Shown: positions 1 to 8,070, numbered from the stretch's first letter. The stretch: 64,000 nt of DNA from an uncultured Collinsella sp. (GCA_902482035.1 CABSYW010000001.1:1-64000); one strand, 5' to 3'. Translations and numbers: made by a program. Notes: a model not told the origin generated them from the letters alone.

Positions 1-540
1 CGCGATTGGCGAAAATGCGTTGGTGGAAATGGTGAAAATTATATTGACGCTAACATCGTCGAGGCCGAGAACAGGCAGGTCAGGTTCCTGGCCGCCCGGA
101 TATCGGAGGCCCTCGACGAGGCCGGGGCCCTCGAGGCCGAGACGGCGGCGCTGCTCGAGGGCGACGAGACCTACGCGTGCCTGCTCACCGTGCCCGGCAT
201 CGGCCCGAGGACCGCGGCGCAGCTCGCGGTGTCGGTCGACATCGGGAGGTTCCCGGACCACGACCACCTGGCCTCGTACTGCGGCATAGCCCCGAGGGTG
301 AGGAGCTCCGGCACGTCGGTGAGGTCGGTCAGGGCGTCCAGGCGCGGCGACGCGAGGCTCAAGTCCCTGCTGATCTTCTCGTGCAACAGCCTGGTGAGGT
401 CCTCGGGGCGCTACGGCGAGTACTACCGGGCCTGCAGGGCACGGGGCATGGGGCACGGGCGGGCGCTCAAGGCCGTCGCGAGGAAGCGGCTCAGGGCGAT
501 ATACGCCGTGATGCGCGACCGGGTGCCCTACCGGGAGTAG
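1..540 (+). mobile_element. IS110-family transposase, C-terminal part (5' end outside window)
   Basis: The frame is open from the first base and ends with TAG at 538-540. The C-terminal half reads like the transposase_20 (IS116/IS110/IS902) domain: TVPGIGPRTAAQL is the helix-hairpin-helix that precedes it, followed by FPDHDHLASYCGIAPR and an Arg/Lys-rich tail. In this family the N-terminal half holds the RuvC-like DEDD domain, which is missing here only because the window begins inside the gene. The first ~50 bases are AT-rich while the rest is about 70% GC, so the 5' part may have a different history. The sequence just after the stop (GGTTGACAAAACTATAGGA, from about 549) looks like an IS110-type right end. 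Family call firm; intactness unknown. Confidence 0.8.
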
Positions 541-592
541 CCCCGACGGTTGACAAAACTATAGGAACACCCAACGGATCAATAAGAAAAGA

Positions 593-623
593 GGGGCTGT
601 CCCACACTTGGCGGGACAGCCCC
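593..623 (-). terminator. Rho-independent terminator of the htrA-like gene
   Basis: An 11-bp perfect stem (593-603 with 613-623, GGGGCTGTCCC) lies 30 bases beyond the protease stop on the minus strand. On that strand it is followed by TCTTTTCTTATT, a usable U-tract. It also separates the gene from the IS110 end. Confidence 0.8.
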
Positions 624-653
624 CTCTGGCATCGGCATGTGCAAAACGGCTCG

Positions 654-2117
654 TTAGTAACCCTGACCGTAGCCTTGACCCTGGCCTTGCTGGCCCAGCA
701 GCTCCTCCAGATACTGGCGCAGCTGCTCGTCGGTAATACCGCCGTTGCCGGTGTCGGTCGAACTGTCGTCCTGCTGCTGGTTCTGCAGTTCCTCGTCAGA
801 GCCCAGCACGACGGTGACCTTCTTCTCTTCCTTGCCGCGCATAAGCGAGATCTCGACCTTCTCGCCCACCTCATGGCTGCGCAGCGCGATGATCAGGCCA
901 TCGGCGCTCGTAATCTCGTCGTCGCCCAGCTTGGTAATGACATCGCCCTCTTGGATGCCGGCCTTGGCGGCGGGACCGTCCTCGACGACGCTTGCCACGT
1001 AGGCGCCGCTATCGGTGCTGAGCTTGTTGGTGCGGGCGTTGAGCGCATTGACGCTCGAAAGCGTGGCGCCCAGGTACGGATGAACCGGCGTCTTGCCGTC
1101 GATGATCTGGTCGGCAATGTTCTTGGCGTAGTTAACGGGAATAGCAAAGCCCACGCCCGAGCTGGAGCCCGAATAGCTCTCGATGAGCGAGTTGATACCC
1201 ACCAGCTCGCCATTGTCGTTGACGAGCGCGCCGCCGGAGTTGCCCGGGTTGATGGCGGCATCGGTCTGGATCATGTTGGCATAGATGGTGTTGCCGCTGG
1301 TAGAGCTCATGGCCGTGGAGCGGTAGAGCGCCGAGACGATACCGGTGGAGACAGACTGCTCGTTGCCGAACGGCGAGCCGATCGCCATAACCCACTCGCC
1401 AACGTTGAGCTTGGAGGAGTCGCCAATTTCGATCGGCGTGAGCTTGGAGGCGTCGGCATCCTTGAGCTTGATGACGGCCAGGTCGCTCGAGGCATCGTTG
1501 CCCACGAACTCGGCCTCGTAGGTGGTGCCGTCGTCCATGGTAACCACGTACTGGTCATAGCCATCGACCACGTGGTTGTTGGTGAGGATGTGGCCCTCGG
1601 TATCGAGCACCACGCCCGAACCGACGCTGCCCGAACTATCCGACTCGTCGGCAGACTGCGAAAGCGAGCCATTCTGACTACCGCTCGAAGTGGCGGTGAT
1701 GGAAACCACGGAGGGCAATGCCTTGGCAGAAACGGCCTCGGCCAGCGTGGTGTCCTCGGAGTCGATGGTGATCTTTTGCGTCGACGAACCCGAAGCACCC
1801 GCCGTCACGGCATTCTTTCCGCCGCCAATGTTGAGCGTGCCACTCATAATGAGCGCGATGACCAGCAGGGCGCCGCAGGCGCAGCCGGCAAGCGCCGTAA
1901 TAAAGATCGGCAGCTTTTTGGTCTTGGTCTTGACCACCGTGTGCTTGTTCACGACCTGTTGGCCGCTCAGCGGCTTGCCGGTCTGCGTGTCGTAGGCCTG
2001 CACGTAGGGAATGTTGTTGCCGTCGGCAGGCGTCGACTCCACCTGCACGCGCGGCTGCTGCTGAGTCTCGCCGGCGTTGCCCGCATCCTGGGGACGCTGG
2101 GAATCGTACTCGCTCAT
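654..2117 (-). CDS. HtrA/DegP-type membrane-anchored serine protease with PDZ domain
   Basis: 487 residues. The start at 2117 (MSEYDSQ) follows an AAAGGA ribosome site; an in-frame ATG 13 codons upstream lacks one. Order: a polar cytoplasmic N-terminus (1-69), one membrane helix (about 70-92), a chymotrypsin-fold protease with His182 (TNNHVVDG), Asp212 (SSDLAVI) and Ser294 (NPGNSGGAL), a PDZ domain (about 345-440), and a Gln/Gly-rich tail ending GQGQGYGQGY. This is the plan of actinobacterial HtrA/DegP proteins, which cleave or chaperone damaged extracytoplasmic proteins. The long N-terminal segment could carry protein contacts. Transcribed alone: terminators lie on both sides. Substrates cannot be told from sequence. 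Confidence 0.93.
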   Translation of the reverse strand: MSEYDSQRPQDAGNAGETQQQPRVQVESTPADGNNIPYVQAYDTQTGKPLSGQQVVNKHTVVKTKTKKLPIFITALAGCACGALLVIALIMSGTLNIGGGKNAVTAGASGSSTQKITIDSEDTTLAEAVSAKALPSVVSITATSSGSQNGSLSQSADESDSSGSVGSGVVLDTEGHILTNNHVVDGYDQYVVTMDDGTTYEAEFVGNDASSDLAVIKLKDADASKLTPIEIGDSSKLNVGEWVMAIGSPFGNEQSVSTGIVSALYRSTAMSSTSGNTIYANMIQTDAAINPGNSGGALVNDNGELVGINSLIESYSGSSSGVGFAIPVNYAKNIADQIIDGKTPVHPYLGATLSSVNALNARTNKLSTDSGAYVASVVEDGPAAKAGIQEGDVITKLGDDEITSADGLIIALRSHEVGEKVEISLMRGKEEKKVTVVLGSDEELQNQQQDDSSTDTGNGGITDEQLRQYLEELLGQQGQGQGYGQGY

Positions 2118-2146
2118 AGCTGCGATCCTTTCGTCAAATAACCAAA

Positions 2147-2169
2147 GGCCCGCCAAACATGTGGCGGGC
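2147..2169 (-). terminator. Stem-loop in the htrA leader
   Basis: A 9-bp perfect stem (GGCCCGCCA, 2147-2155 with 2161-2169) is followed on the minus strand by TTTGGTTATTTG and then, within about 15 bases, by the htrA ribosome site. It may terminate read-through from upstream or attenuate htrA. Confidence 0.5.
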
Positions 2170-2288
2170 CATCATTGTTCATGTTGAGTTGTACCCCAAT
2201 ATGCGAGCGCAAGTGTATGAGAACGCAATCTTTTAGGAAGGCTTAAGTTCTGCTGCAAACTCGAAAGGAACCCGCACCTGCGTCAAAA

Positions 2289-2321
2289 CCACCACAAAGG
2301 TGCCTGTCCCCTTTGTGGTGG
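2289..2321 (-). repeat. Hairpin with GGGACAGGCA loop; probable terminator of the glnR-like gene
   Basis: A 12-bp perfect stem (2289-2300 with 2310-2321) encloses the loop. Read on the minus strand it has CCACCACAAAGG, then GGACAGGCA, then the second arm and TTTTGA. It ends 4 bases from the preceding gene's stop, so it probably terminates it. The loop core recurs at 42447-42471 inside a different stem, so it may belong to a dispersed REP-like family. Confidence 0.6.
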
Positions 2322-2325
2322 AAAT

Positions 2326-2988
2326 CTAGTCCTTAAACAGATAGCCCACGCCGCGGACGGTGGTGATGTGCGCCGCGATCTGCGGGCCCACCTTGGAGCG
2401 GATGCGTCGGATGTGCACGTCGACGGTACGCGTGCCGCCGCAGTACTCAAAGCCCCACACGCGGTGCAGCAGCACTTCGCGGCTGTAGGCGCGGTTGGGA
2501 TGCGTCGCCAAAAAGCTCAGCAGCGAGTACTCCATCAGCGTCAGGTCGATAGGCTCGTCATCGAGCGTCACCTGGTAGGTGGCCAGGTTGATCTCGAGGT
2601 TATCGATGTTGAGCACATCGTCGGCGGCGACGGTCTCCTCCTCGCCCATCAGGCGCTGTGCGCGAGCCTTGAGTTCGTTGGGCGTCGCCGTGGGGCATAC
2701 AAAGTCGGCATGCGCATGATTCGGCAGGCGCAGGGTGCCGAGCGCCTCGTCGTCGACGATCACCAACATGGGAACGCCGCCGCGATCGTCAAGCCACTTG
2801 GCGATCTGATCGATGCGGTCGCTGCGGATGCCATCGGAATCGAGGATCAGCAGGTCAAAGTCGTGCGCCGCAGTCGGCGAATCGGGGGTTGCCAGGCTCA
2901 CCTCGACACCCAGGGTGGTCGTCAAGCTGCGGGCAAACTCGTGGAAGCGCGTCGTGCGCGCCATGAACAGGGCACTCTTATCGGACAT
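2326..2988 (-). CDS. OmpR-family winged-helix regulator, GlnR-like
   Basis: 220 residues. The start at 2988 (MSDKSALF) has GGAGG seven bases upstream; the frame extends further but without a ribosome site. The N-terminal ~115 residues form a degenerate receiver domain: Asp50 is present (LLILDSDG) but the usual N-terminal acidic pair is missing (ALFMARTTRF). The C-terminal ~95 residues form a winged helix. GGTRTVDVHIRRIRSKVG closely matches the DNA-binding region of actinobacterial GlnR, an orphan nitrogen regulator that works without classical phosphorylation. It lies 50 bases downstream of a glutamine-synthetase-family gene on the same strand, which fits a role in nitrogen control. No histidine kinase is nearby. 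GlnR assignment is inferred from domain and neighbour. Confidence 0.82.
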   Translation of the reverse strand: MSDKSALFMARTTRFHEFARSLTTTLGVEVSLATPDSPTAAHDFDLLILDSDGIRSDRIDQIAKWLDDRGGVPMLVIVDDEALGTLRLPNHAHADFVCPTATPNELKARAQRLMGEEETVAADDVLNIDNLEINLATYQVTLDDEPIDLTLMEYSLLSFLATHPNRAYSREVLLHRVWGFEYCGGTRTVDVHIRRIRSKVGPQIAAHITTVRGVGYLFKD

Positions 2989-3038
2989 ATCGGCCTCCAA
3001 AGAAATGAGCTTAATCGTACTGGAACAAGCCAGCGCGA

Positions 3039-4376
3039 TTAGGAGTTCGCCAGGTAGTGCTTGATCTCCCACTCGGTGATCGTAGACTCAAACTTATGCC
3101 ACTCGTCGCGCTTCTTTTTGAGGAAGAAGCCGTGGATGTGCTCGCCGAGGGCATCCTTCATAAACTGCGAGTCCTCAAACACGTCGAGCGCCTCTTTGAG
3201 CGAGCGCGGCAGCGGCGTGTAGCCGGCCTCGAGCATCTGACGGTCGGTAAGCTTGAGCGTCTCGGCCGTTGCCTCGGGCGGAAGTTCCAGCTTGCGCTCA
3301 ATACCGTCCAGACCAGCCGCCAGCGTGACGGCGTTGACCAGGTACGGGTTGGCCATAGGATCGGGGCTACGAAGCTCGATGCGCGTGGACAGCTGCTTGC
3401 CGGGCTTGTAGACCGGGATGCGAACCATGCTCGCGCGGTTGCGCAGACCCCACGTGGCGTACTGCGGCACGGAATCGCCGCCCGTAGTGATGCGCTTGTA
3501 CGAGTTGACCGTGGGATTGGTGATGGCGCTGATCTCGCGGGCGTGCGCCAGGATGCCGGCCATATAGTGCTTGGCAACATCGGAGAGATGGTACTTCTCG
3601 TCGTCCTCGCCCCAAAAGACGTTATTGCCGTCGTGGTCGAACAGCGACTGATGCAAAAACATGGCGCTGCCGTCCTCGCCCGCCAGCGGCTTGGGCATAA
3701 AGGAAGCGTGGCAGCCGCTCTCATAGGCCTGCTGCTTAATGATGAGCTTGGCCGTGGTGATGGCGTCGGACATGCTCAGGGCCTCGGCGTGGCGCAGGCT
3801 CATGCCGTGCTGCGAGCGGCCGGCGGCGTGGAAGGTGTACTCCACGGGCACGGACATCTTCTCGAGCGTGAGGACCGTGTTGCGGCGCAGGTCGCGGGCG
3901 GCGTCGCTCACCGAAAGATCGAAATAGCCCACGTTGTCGAGCGGCTCGGGCGTATGCTCGTCGGGGAAGTAGTAATACTCCAGCTCGGCACCAACGTTGA
4001 GCAGATAGCCGGCCTTCTCGGCCTTGTGAAACATGCGGCGCAGCGCATCGCGCGGGTCGCCGGCAAACGGCTTGCAGTCGGGGGTGCACACGTCGCAGAA
4101 CACGCGGGCGACGCCGTTGTGGCTAGGGCGCCACGGCAGGATCTGGAAGGTCGAGGCGTCGGGAAACGCCAGCATGTCGGCTTCCTCGGGCGTGGCAAAG
4201 CCCTCGATGGCCGAGCCGTCAAAGCCGATACCCTCCTCAAAAGCGACCTCGAGGTCCTCGGGGCTGATGGCAAAGTTCTTGAGGCGGCCGAGAATGTCGA
4301 CAAACCACAGACGCACAAAGCGGATGTCACGCTGTTCTACGGAGCGGAGTACGTAATCGATGTTCTGCTGGTTCAT
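3039..4376 (-). CDS. Type I glutamine synthetase family protein (GlnA2-like) with altered metal-site residues
   Basis: 445 residues; start at 4376 after AAAGGGGAGCGAC. The fold is complete from the beta-grasp N-terminus (GIGFDGSAIEGF, 50-60) through ELEYYYF (131-137) to the GlnA2-type C-terminal end. Several residues that bind metal or catalyse in type I enzymes are changed. The HHE...GQxE stretch reads FHAAGRSQHGM, so the two Glu are Ala184 and Gly191. The first His of GSxMHxH is Phe240. The catalytic loop Glu is Asp301. The ExE motif (Glu131, Glu133) and RIELRSPDP (Glu334) are kept. It may therefore be a glutamine synthetase with altered chemistry, a gamma-glutamyl ligase for another amine, or a pseudoenzyme that informs the co-transcribed GlnR-like regulator. 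Residue mapping was done by eye. Confidence 0.85.
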   Translation of the reverse strand: MNQQNIDYVLRSVEQRDIRFVRLWFVDILGRLKNFAISPEDLEVAFEEGIGFDGSAIEGFATPEEADMLAFPDASTFQILPWRPSHNGVARVFCDVCTPDCKPFAGDPRDALRRMFHKAEKAGYLLNVGAELEYYYFPDEHTPEPLDNVGYFDLSVSDAARDLRRNTVLTLEKMSVPVEYTFHAAGRSQHGMSLRHAEALSMSDAITTAKLIIKQQAYESGCHASFMPKPLAGEDGSAMFLHQSLFDHDGNNVFWGEDDEKYHLSDVAKHYMAGILAHAREISAITNPTVNSYKRITTGGDSVPQYATWGLRNRASMVRIPVYKPGKQLSTRIELRSPDPMANPYLVNAVTLAAGLDGIERKLELPPEATAETLKLTDRQMLEAGYTPLPRSLKEALDVFEDSQFMKDALGEHIHGFFLKKKRDEWHKFESTITEWEIKHYLANS

Positions 4377-4510
4377 GTCGCTCCCCTTTCTTTCGGGCGG
4401 GTTTCGACTGGTCTATATCGCAGATACTATCGCAGAAAAATGTTTCCGCAGGGTTAAAGCGTATCAAGCGCTCAAAAAACGTGGGCGCGGAGGCCGTTGC
4501 GAACGAGCGG

Positions 4511-5533
4511 CTAGCGCGAAGTCGAAGCGCGGTGCTCGATGCGACCGGGGATCTCTATGCGCTTGGGAGCCAGCCTTGCGGCCTCGCCCACCGTGGTGGT
4601 GACCACATCGATGCGCTCGGACAGACGCTCGACCACGCGCTCGGCGATGGCGAGGGTGTCCTGCGCGGCCGTGGTCACGCCGCCAAAGAGCACATGGTTC
4701 CAAGGGTAATCGTCAAATGTCGCGATCTTGAGCCCAGCCGGCAACGAAGGTCCCAGCTGTGCCAGCGCCTCGGTCAGACGTAGGAAGACCAAGCCGTTGA
4801 CGGCGATAAGGCCGAGCTTTTTACCTGCGTTGTCGCGGATAGTCTCGTCTAAGCGACCAACGCCCGTGGCACCGCCGTCGGCCAGGGTGACGACCTCGCC
4901 GGCCAGGCCGCGACGCGAGAGCTCGTCGGCAAAGGCCTCGGCGCGCTCGCGACGCACGGGGCTGTCGTCGCTTGCCTCGGTGAGCAGGCACAGACGTTCG
5001 CTGCCCGCAGCGGCCAAGGCGTCTACCAGGCCAGCGACCAGCTCACGGTTGTTGGAGGTCACCAGATCGATGCCACCGTCGGCAACGTCGCGGTCGAGCA
5101 GCACGACGGGCAGGCGCCCCGCGGCTGCGGCGATCGCCTCGTCGTTGCCGCCGCAGGTATTGACGACCAGACCGTCCACGCCGGCATCGATAAGCCTGGT
5201 GAGCGACTCCGCTTCCTTGGCAGGGTCGTTGCCGCTAATGGCCGTCATGAGCGAGCAGCCGCGCGCGGCGGCGCTGGCGGAAAGGCCCTCGAGCATGGCG
5301 CTGGAGAACGGATTGGCGATGTCGGCCAGGATCACGCCGATAAGGTTGGTGCGCGAGCTGCGCAGATTGCGCGCGGCGGCACGCGGACGATAGCCGGTGC
5401 GCTCAATGACCTCAGCGATGCGAGCACGGGTTTCCTCGGTCATCTGTCCGGGGCGGTTGTTGAGATAGCGCGAGACCGTGGCCGGGCTCACGCCCGCCTC
5501 GGCGGCAATGTCTTTGATTCTCATCTGCGCCAT
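4511..5533 (-). CDS. LacI-family regulator, probably of kdgK/eda
   Basis: 340 residues, ATG at 5533. The N-terminal LacI helix-turn-helix and hinge are clear (IKDIAAEAGVSPATVSRYLN), followed by a periplasmic-binding-protein-like effector domain (about 60-330). The gene is divergent from the KDG kinase gene and the shared 234-bp region contains two LacI-type sites (5637-5661). Local control of KDG metabolism is therefore likely, with KDG or a related uronate intermediate as a plausible effector. That is inference from context. An alternative start is the Met at codon 4. Confidence 0.88.
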   Translation of the reverse strand: MAQMRIKDIAAEAGVSPATVSRYLNNRPGQMTEETRARIAEVIERTGYRPRAAARNLRSSRTNLIGVILADIANPFSSAMLEGLSASAAARGCSLMTAISGNDPAKEAESLTRLIDAGVDGLVVNTCGGNDEAIAAAAGRLPVVLLDRDVADGGIDLVTSNNRELVAGLVDALAAAGSERLCLLTEASDDSPVRRERAEAFADELSRRGLAGEVVTLADGGATGVGRLDETIRDNAGKKLGLIAVNGLVFLRLTEALAQLGPSLPAGLKIATFDDYPWNHVLFGGVTTAAQDTLAIAERVVERLSERIDVVTTTVGEAARLAPKRIEIPGRIEHRASTSR

Positions 5534-5636
5534 AGCGCACCCCGTTTCCCAATTTCGGCAGCCTTTGCCATTTTAGGCATTTTTTTAAAAATCTCGCTTG
5601 CAAAACGCTGTAGGTGAGTATACTACAACTCGAAAC

Positions 5637-5661
5637 GAAACCGATTTCGTAAACCGATTTC
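5637..5661 (+). promoter_or_regulatory. Tandem LacI-type operators upstream of kdgK
   Basis: GAAACCGATTTC (5637-5648) and TAAACCGATTTC (5650-5661) each have the near-palindromic centre-CG form of LacI-family operators. They are 13 bases apart, on nearly the same helix face plus a quarter turn, between the divergent lacI and kdgK genes. They differ from the GTGAACGTTCAC sites of the pectin operons, so this is probably the site of the adjacent LacI protein. Confidence 0.6.
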
Positions 5662-5667
5662 GGCGAG

Positions 5668-5723
5668 CGTTGGCACGGAGGTGCAAAGATGCACCCTACC
5701 GTCTTGGCACCTCCGTGCCAACG
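5668..5723 (+). repeat. 17-bp perfect inverted repeat in the kdgK leader
   Basis: Arms 5668-5684 and 5707-5723 are perfect complements around a 22-base loop. The inner end of the left arm (GGTGC, 5680-5684) can instead pair with GCACC at 5691-5695 in the loop, giving two mutually exclusive hairpins. No U-tract follows, so it is not a simple terminator. kdgK starts 44 bases downstream. Confidence 0.65.
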
Positions 5724-5767
5724 CCATATCAAAGGTGTACGCACGAGCAAGAAGGAGCTGCGCGACC

Positions 5768-6802
5768 ATGGGTAAAACGGTTCTTACCTTCGGCGAGATC
5801 ATGATGAGGCTCTCGCCCAAAGATCATCTGCGCATTGAGCAGGCGACCGAGTTTGACGTCCGCTACGGCGGCGCCGAGGCCAACACCGCGCTTTCCCTGG
5901 CCTACCAGGGCGACAAGGCCGCTTACGTCTCCGTTGTCCCGGCCAATCGTCTGGGCGAGTGCGCCCTGCGTTCGCTGAAGGTCTATGACGTCGACACCAC
6001 GCGCGTCGTGCGCCAGGGCGACCGTCTTGGTTCCTATGTGTTTGAGGTTGGCGCCTCGCAGCGCGGCAACGGCTGCGTCTACGACCGCAAGTACTCGGCC
6101 ATCAACATGGCCAAGCGCGACATCTTTGATTGGGACGAGATCCTTAAGGGCATCGACGTCTTCTACTTCTCTGGCGTGACCCCCGCCGTGTCCGATGAGA
6201 TGGCCGCCGCCTGCAAGGATGCCCTCACCGCTTGCCGCGCCAAGGGCATTACCACCGTCTGCGATGTGAACTATCGCGGCAAGATGTGGTCGCCCGAGAA
6301 GTCGCAGGCCACCATGAAGGAACTCCTTCCCCTCGTCGACATCTGCATCGCCAACGACGAGGACGCACCTGCCGGCCTCGGCATGACCTGCGTCTCCGGC
6401 TCCCTTGCACATGGCATCGAGGAGCGTGACACCTACGTCGAGATGGCCCGTCAGATCTGCGCCGAGTACGGTTGCAAGAAGGTCGCCTCGGTCGTCCGCA
6501 ACATTTCCTGCGTCGAGCGCTCCATCTGGATGGGCATGCTCTTTGACGCCGAGAGCGGTGAGCACTGGTTCTCCCCTGCCCACGACGTGCACGTGCTCGA
6601 GGGCGTTGCCGCCGGCGACGCTTTCAACGCCGGCCTCGTCCATGCCCTCATCAACGACTTTGACCCGCAGGACGCCGTCAACTACGCGATTGCGGCCTCG
6701 ATCCTCAAGCTCACCATCAAGGGCGATTCCAACTTGGTGACCGCAGACGAGATCGCAGCCGTCGCCAACGCCACTGACGGTGGCACCCGCGTCGCCCGCT
6801 AA
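5768..6802 (+). CDS. kdgK: 2-keto-3-deoxygluconate kinase (PfkB family)
   Basis: 344 residues. ATG at 5768 follows AAGGAG; an upstream in-frame ATG at 5681 lies inside the leader hairpin and is not used. The PfkB/ribokinase fold starts with LTFGEIMMRLSP, has the substrate-binding YGGAEANTA (33-41) and ends with the ATP/anion-hole motif GVAAGDAF (279-286, catalytic Asp284). It phosphorylates KDG to KDPG, the step shared by the galacturonate, unsaturated uronate and probable gluconate routes here. eda lies 250 bases downstream on the same strand. Other PfkB sugar kinases are possible in principle, but context makes KDG kinase the best call. Confidence 0.88.
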   Translation: MGKTVLTFGEIMMRLSPKDHLRIEQATEFDVRYGGAEANTALSLAYQGDKAAYVSVVPANRLGECALRSLKVYDVDTTRVVRQGDRLGSYVFEVGASQRGNGCVYDRKYSAINMAKRDIFDWDEILKGIDVFYFSGVTPAVSDEMAAACKDALTACRAKGITTVCDVNYRGKMWSPEKSQATMKELLPLVDICIANDEDAPAGLGMTCVSGSLAHGIEERDTYVEMARQICAEYGCKKVASVVRNISCVERSIWMGMLFDAESGEHWFSPAHDVHVLEGVAAGDAFNAGLVHALINDFDPQDAVNYAIAASILKLTIKGDSNLVTADEIAAVANATDGGTRVAR

Positions 6803-7050
6803 GCCGTCTCCATTCCGCGGGCCGCAGTTCTCCATACCCCTGCGGCCCGCTCCCCGATTCCTCCAGTCGGACAAAACCACCAGTCCCATTCCGGTTTTGC
6901 CTGGCATTTCCTACACGACTGGTCGCGTAGCCGGTTTTGGAATTGCTTGTGACCCCAAGCAGTGCCTCCGATAACCAATCCAAAACCGGCTCTTGACCAG
7001 CACCTTTGGCAATCATGCGCCTGTGCGCGCCACACATCGAAAGGAACATC
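6803..7050 (+). other. kdgK-eda intergenic region with two inverted repeats
   Basis: An 11-bp perfect stem (6817-6827 with 6840-6850) lies 14 bases after the kdgK stop without a U-tract. A second inverted repeat (AGCCGGTTTTGG, 6929-6940, with its complement at 6980-6991) lies ahead of eda; CCGGTTTTG also occurs at about 6892. These may be mRNA processing or regulator sites. I see no ORF. Confidence 0.45.
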
Positions 7051-7692
7051 ATGTTCGATCAGTTCTACACCACGCTTGAGTCCCTGGGCATTGTACCCGT
7101 CGTCGTGCTCGACAAGGTCGAGGACGCCGCCCCGCTCGCTCACGCCCTTATGGCAGCTGGCATGAAGTCCGCCGAGGTCACCTTCCGCACCGCCTGCGCC
7201 GCCGAGTGCATCGCCGCTATGGCCGAGGCCGAGCCCGAGATGTGTGTTGGCGCCGGCACCGTCCTGACCGTCGAGCAGGTTGAGCAGGCCCGCGCCGCCG
7301 GCGCCAAGTTCATCGTCTCCCCGGGCTATAACGAGGACGTCGTGAAGCACTGCATCGACATCGACCTGCCCGTCCTTCCCGGCACCGTGACCCCCTCCGA
7401 GGTCACCGCCGCCGAGAACCTTGGCCTCAAGGTCACCAAGTTCTTCCCCGCGGCCCAGTATGGCGGACTCAACACCATCAAGGCCCTCGCCGCCCCGTTT
7501 GTCGGCCACCGCTTTATGCCCACCGGCGGCGTGAGCACCGCCAACGTCGAGGAGTACCTGAGCTCCAGCGCCATCATCGCCTGCGGTGGCACCTGGATGG
7601 TCAAGCCGGCCCTGTTCGCCGATGGCGACTTCTCCAAGGTCGAGCAGATCGCCCGCGAGGCCATGGACGTCGTCAAGAAGGTCCGCGGCTAA
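7051..7692 (+). CDS. eda: KDPG/KHG aldolase
   Basis: 213 residues, the usual length; ATG at 7051 after GAAAGGAACATC. It splits 2-keto-3-deoxy-6-phosphogluconate into pyruvate and glyceraldehyde-3-phosphate. The TIM-barrel landmarks are present: catalytic Glu42 (AEVTFRT), GAGTVLT (68-74), GTVTPSE (111-117) and the Schiff-base Lys130 in KVTKFFPA. It is the last shared step for all KDG-producing routes in this window and probably forms a unit with kdgK. Confidence 0.95.
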   Translation: MFDQFYTTLESLGIVPVVVLDKVEDAAPLAHALMAAGMKSAEVTFRTACAAECIAAMAEAEPEMCVGAGTVLTVEQVEQARAAGAKFIVSPGYNEDVVKHCIDIDLPVLPGTVTPSEVTAAENLGLKVTKFFPAAQYGGLNTIKALAAPFVGHRFMPTGGVSTANVEEYLSSSAIIACGGTWMVKPALFADGDFSKVEQIAREAMDVVKKVRG

Positions 7693-7796
7693 CTCCACCA
7701 CCTGAGGACGGGGTAGAAATGGTAGGTTTTCTGCTCGACTACCCCGCTTGACTCGCTCTCTATCGCGGGGGCGCGACCGAGGCCGTGCCCCTTTTA

Positions 7797-7896
7797 AAAC
7801 GGCTCGGAAGCGCGCCGTTTCCGTCACGAACAAGAACCGAAACCGTCTTGTATGCTGATAGAACGTGACGGAAGCGACACGCACCCGAGCCGCTTT
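7797..7896. other. Structured ~100-base region between convergent genes, possible ncRNA
   Basis: In the 378-base gap between eda and the convergent gntR gene, three nested arms pair: CGGCTCGG (7800-7807) with CCGAGCCG (7884-7891), CCGTCACG (7821-7828) with CGTGACGG (7864-7871), and a short CAAG/CTTG inside. AAAA and TTTT flank the outer arms. It could be a bidirectional terminator or a small structured RNA. No coding sequence is convincing. Confidence 0.4.
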
Positions 7897-7961
7897 TCCC
7901 ACTCGACTGGCAGCCGTGCTCAGCTAAGCTGCTTTAACAAAAGCCAAGCCGCCAAAAATAG

Positions 7962-8030
7962 CTGCGGCGCCGTCTGGAGGAATGGGCCCTTGCTTCCTGT
8001 CTTTTCCTCCAAGCGGCACCGCAGTTTTTT
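7962..8030 (+). terminator. Large imperfect stem followed by T6
   Basis: CTGCGGCGCCG...GGAGGAA pairs with TTCCTCC...CGGCACCGCAG and is followed by TTTTTT at 8025-8030. This fits a plus-strand terminator for eda transcripts or for an RNA starting upstream in the gap. Confidence 0.55.
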
Positions 8031-8070
8031 GCCGATTGCGCCCCCGCGCGCGGTGAGATAAGGGGACGAG

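Noticed and set aside
593..623. Treating the 593-623 hairpin as a member of the GGGACAGG loop family
   Set aside because: GGGACAG occurs here in the stem, not the loop, and the arms are those of an ordinary terminator with a U-tract.
177..2141. Long open frame opposite the htrA gene (654 codons)
   Set aside because: It is the complement shadow of a GC-rich gene: no ribosome site, no family motifs, and composition dictated by the protease on the other strand. The same holds for the long frames opposite ilvD-like, gntP, the flavin oxidoreductase, kdpB, feoB, aspS and ppc.
7852..8061. 69-codon plus-strand ORF in the eda-gntR gap
   Set aside because: No ribosome site, it runs through the T6 terminator stem, and the residues resemble no family.
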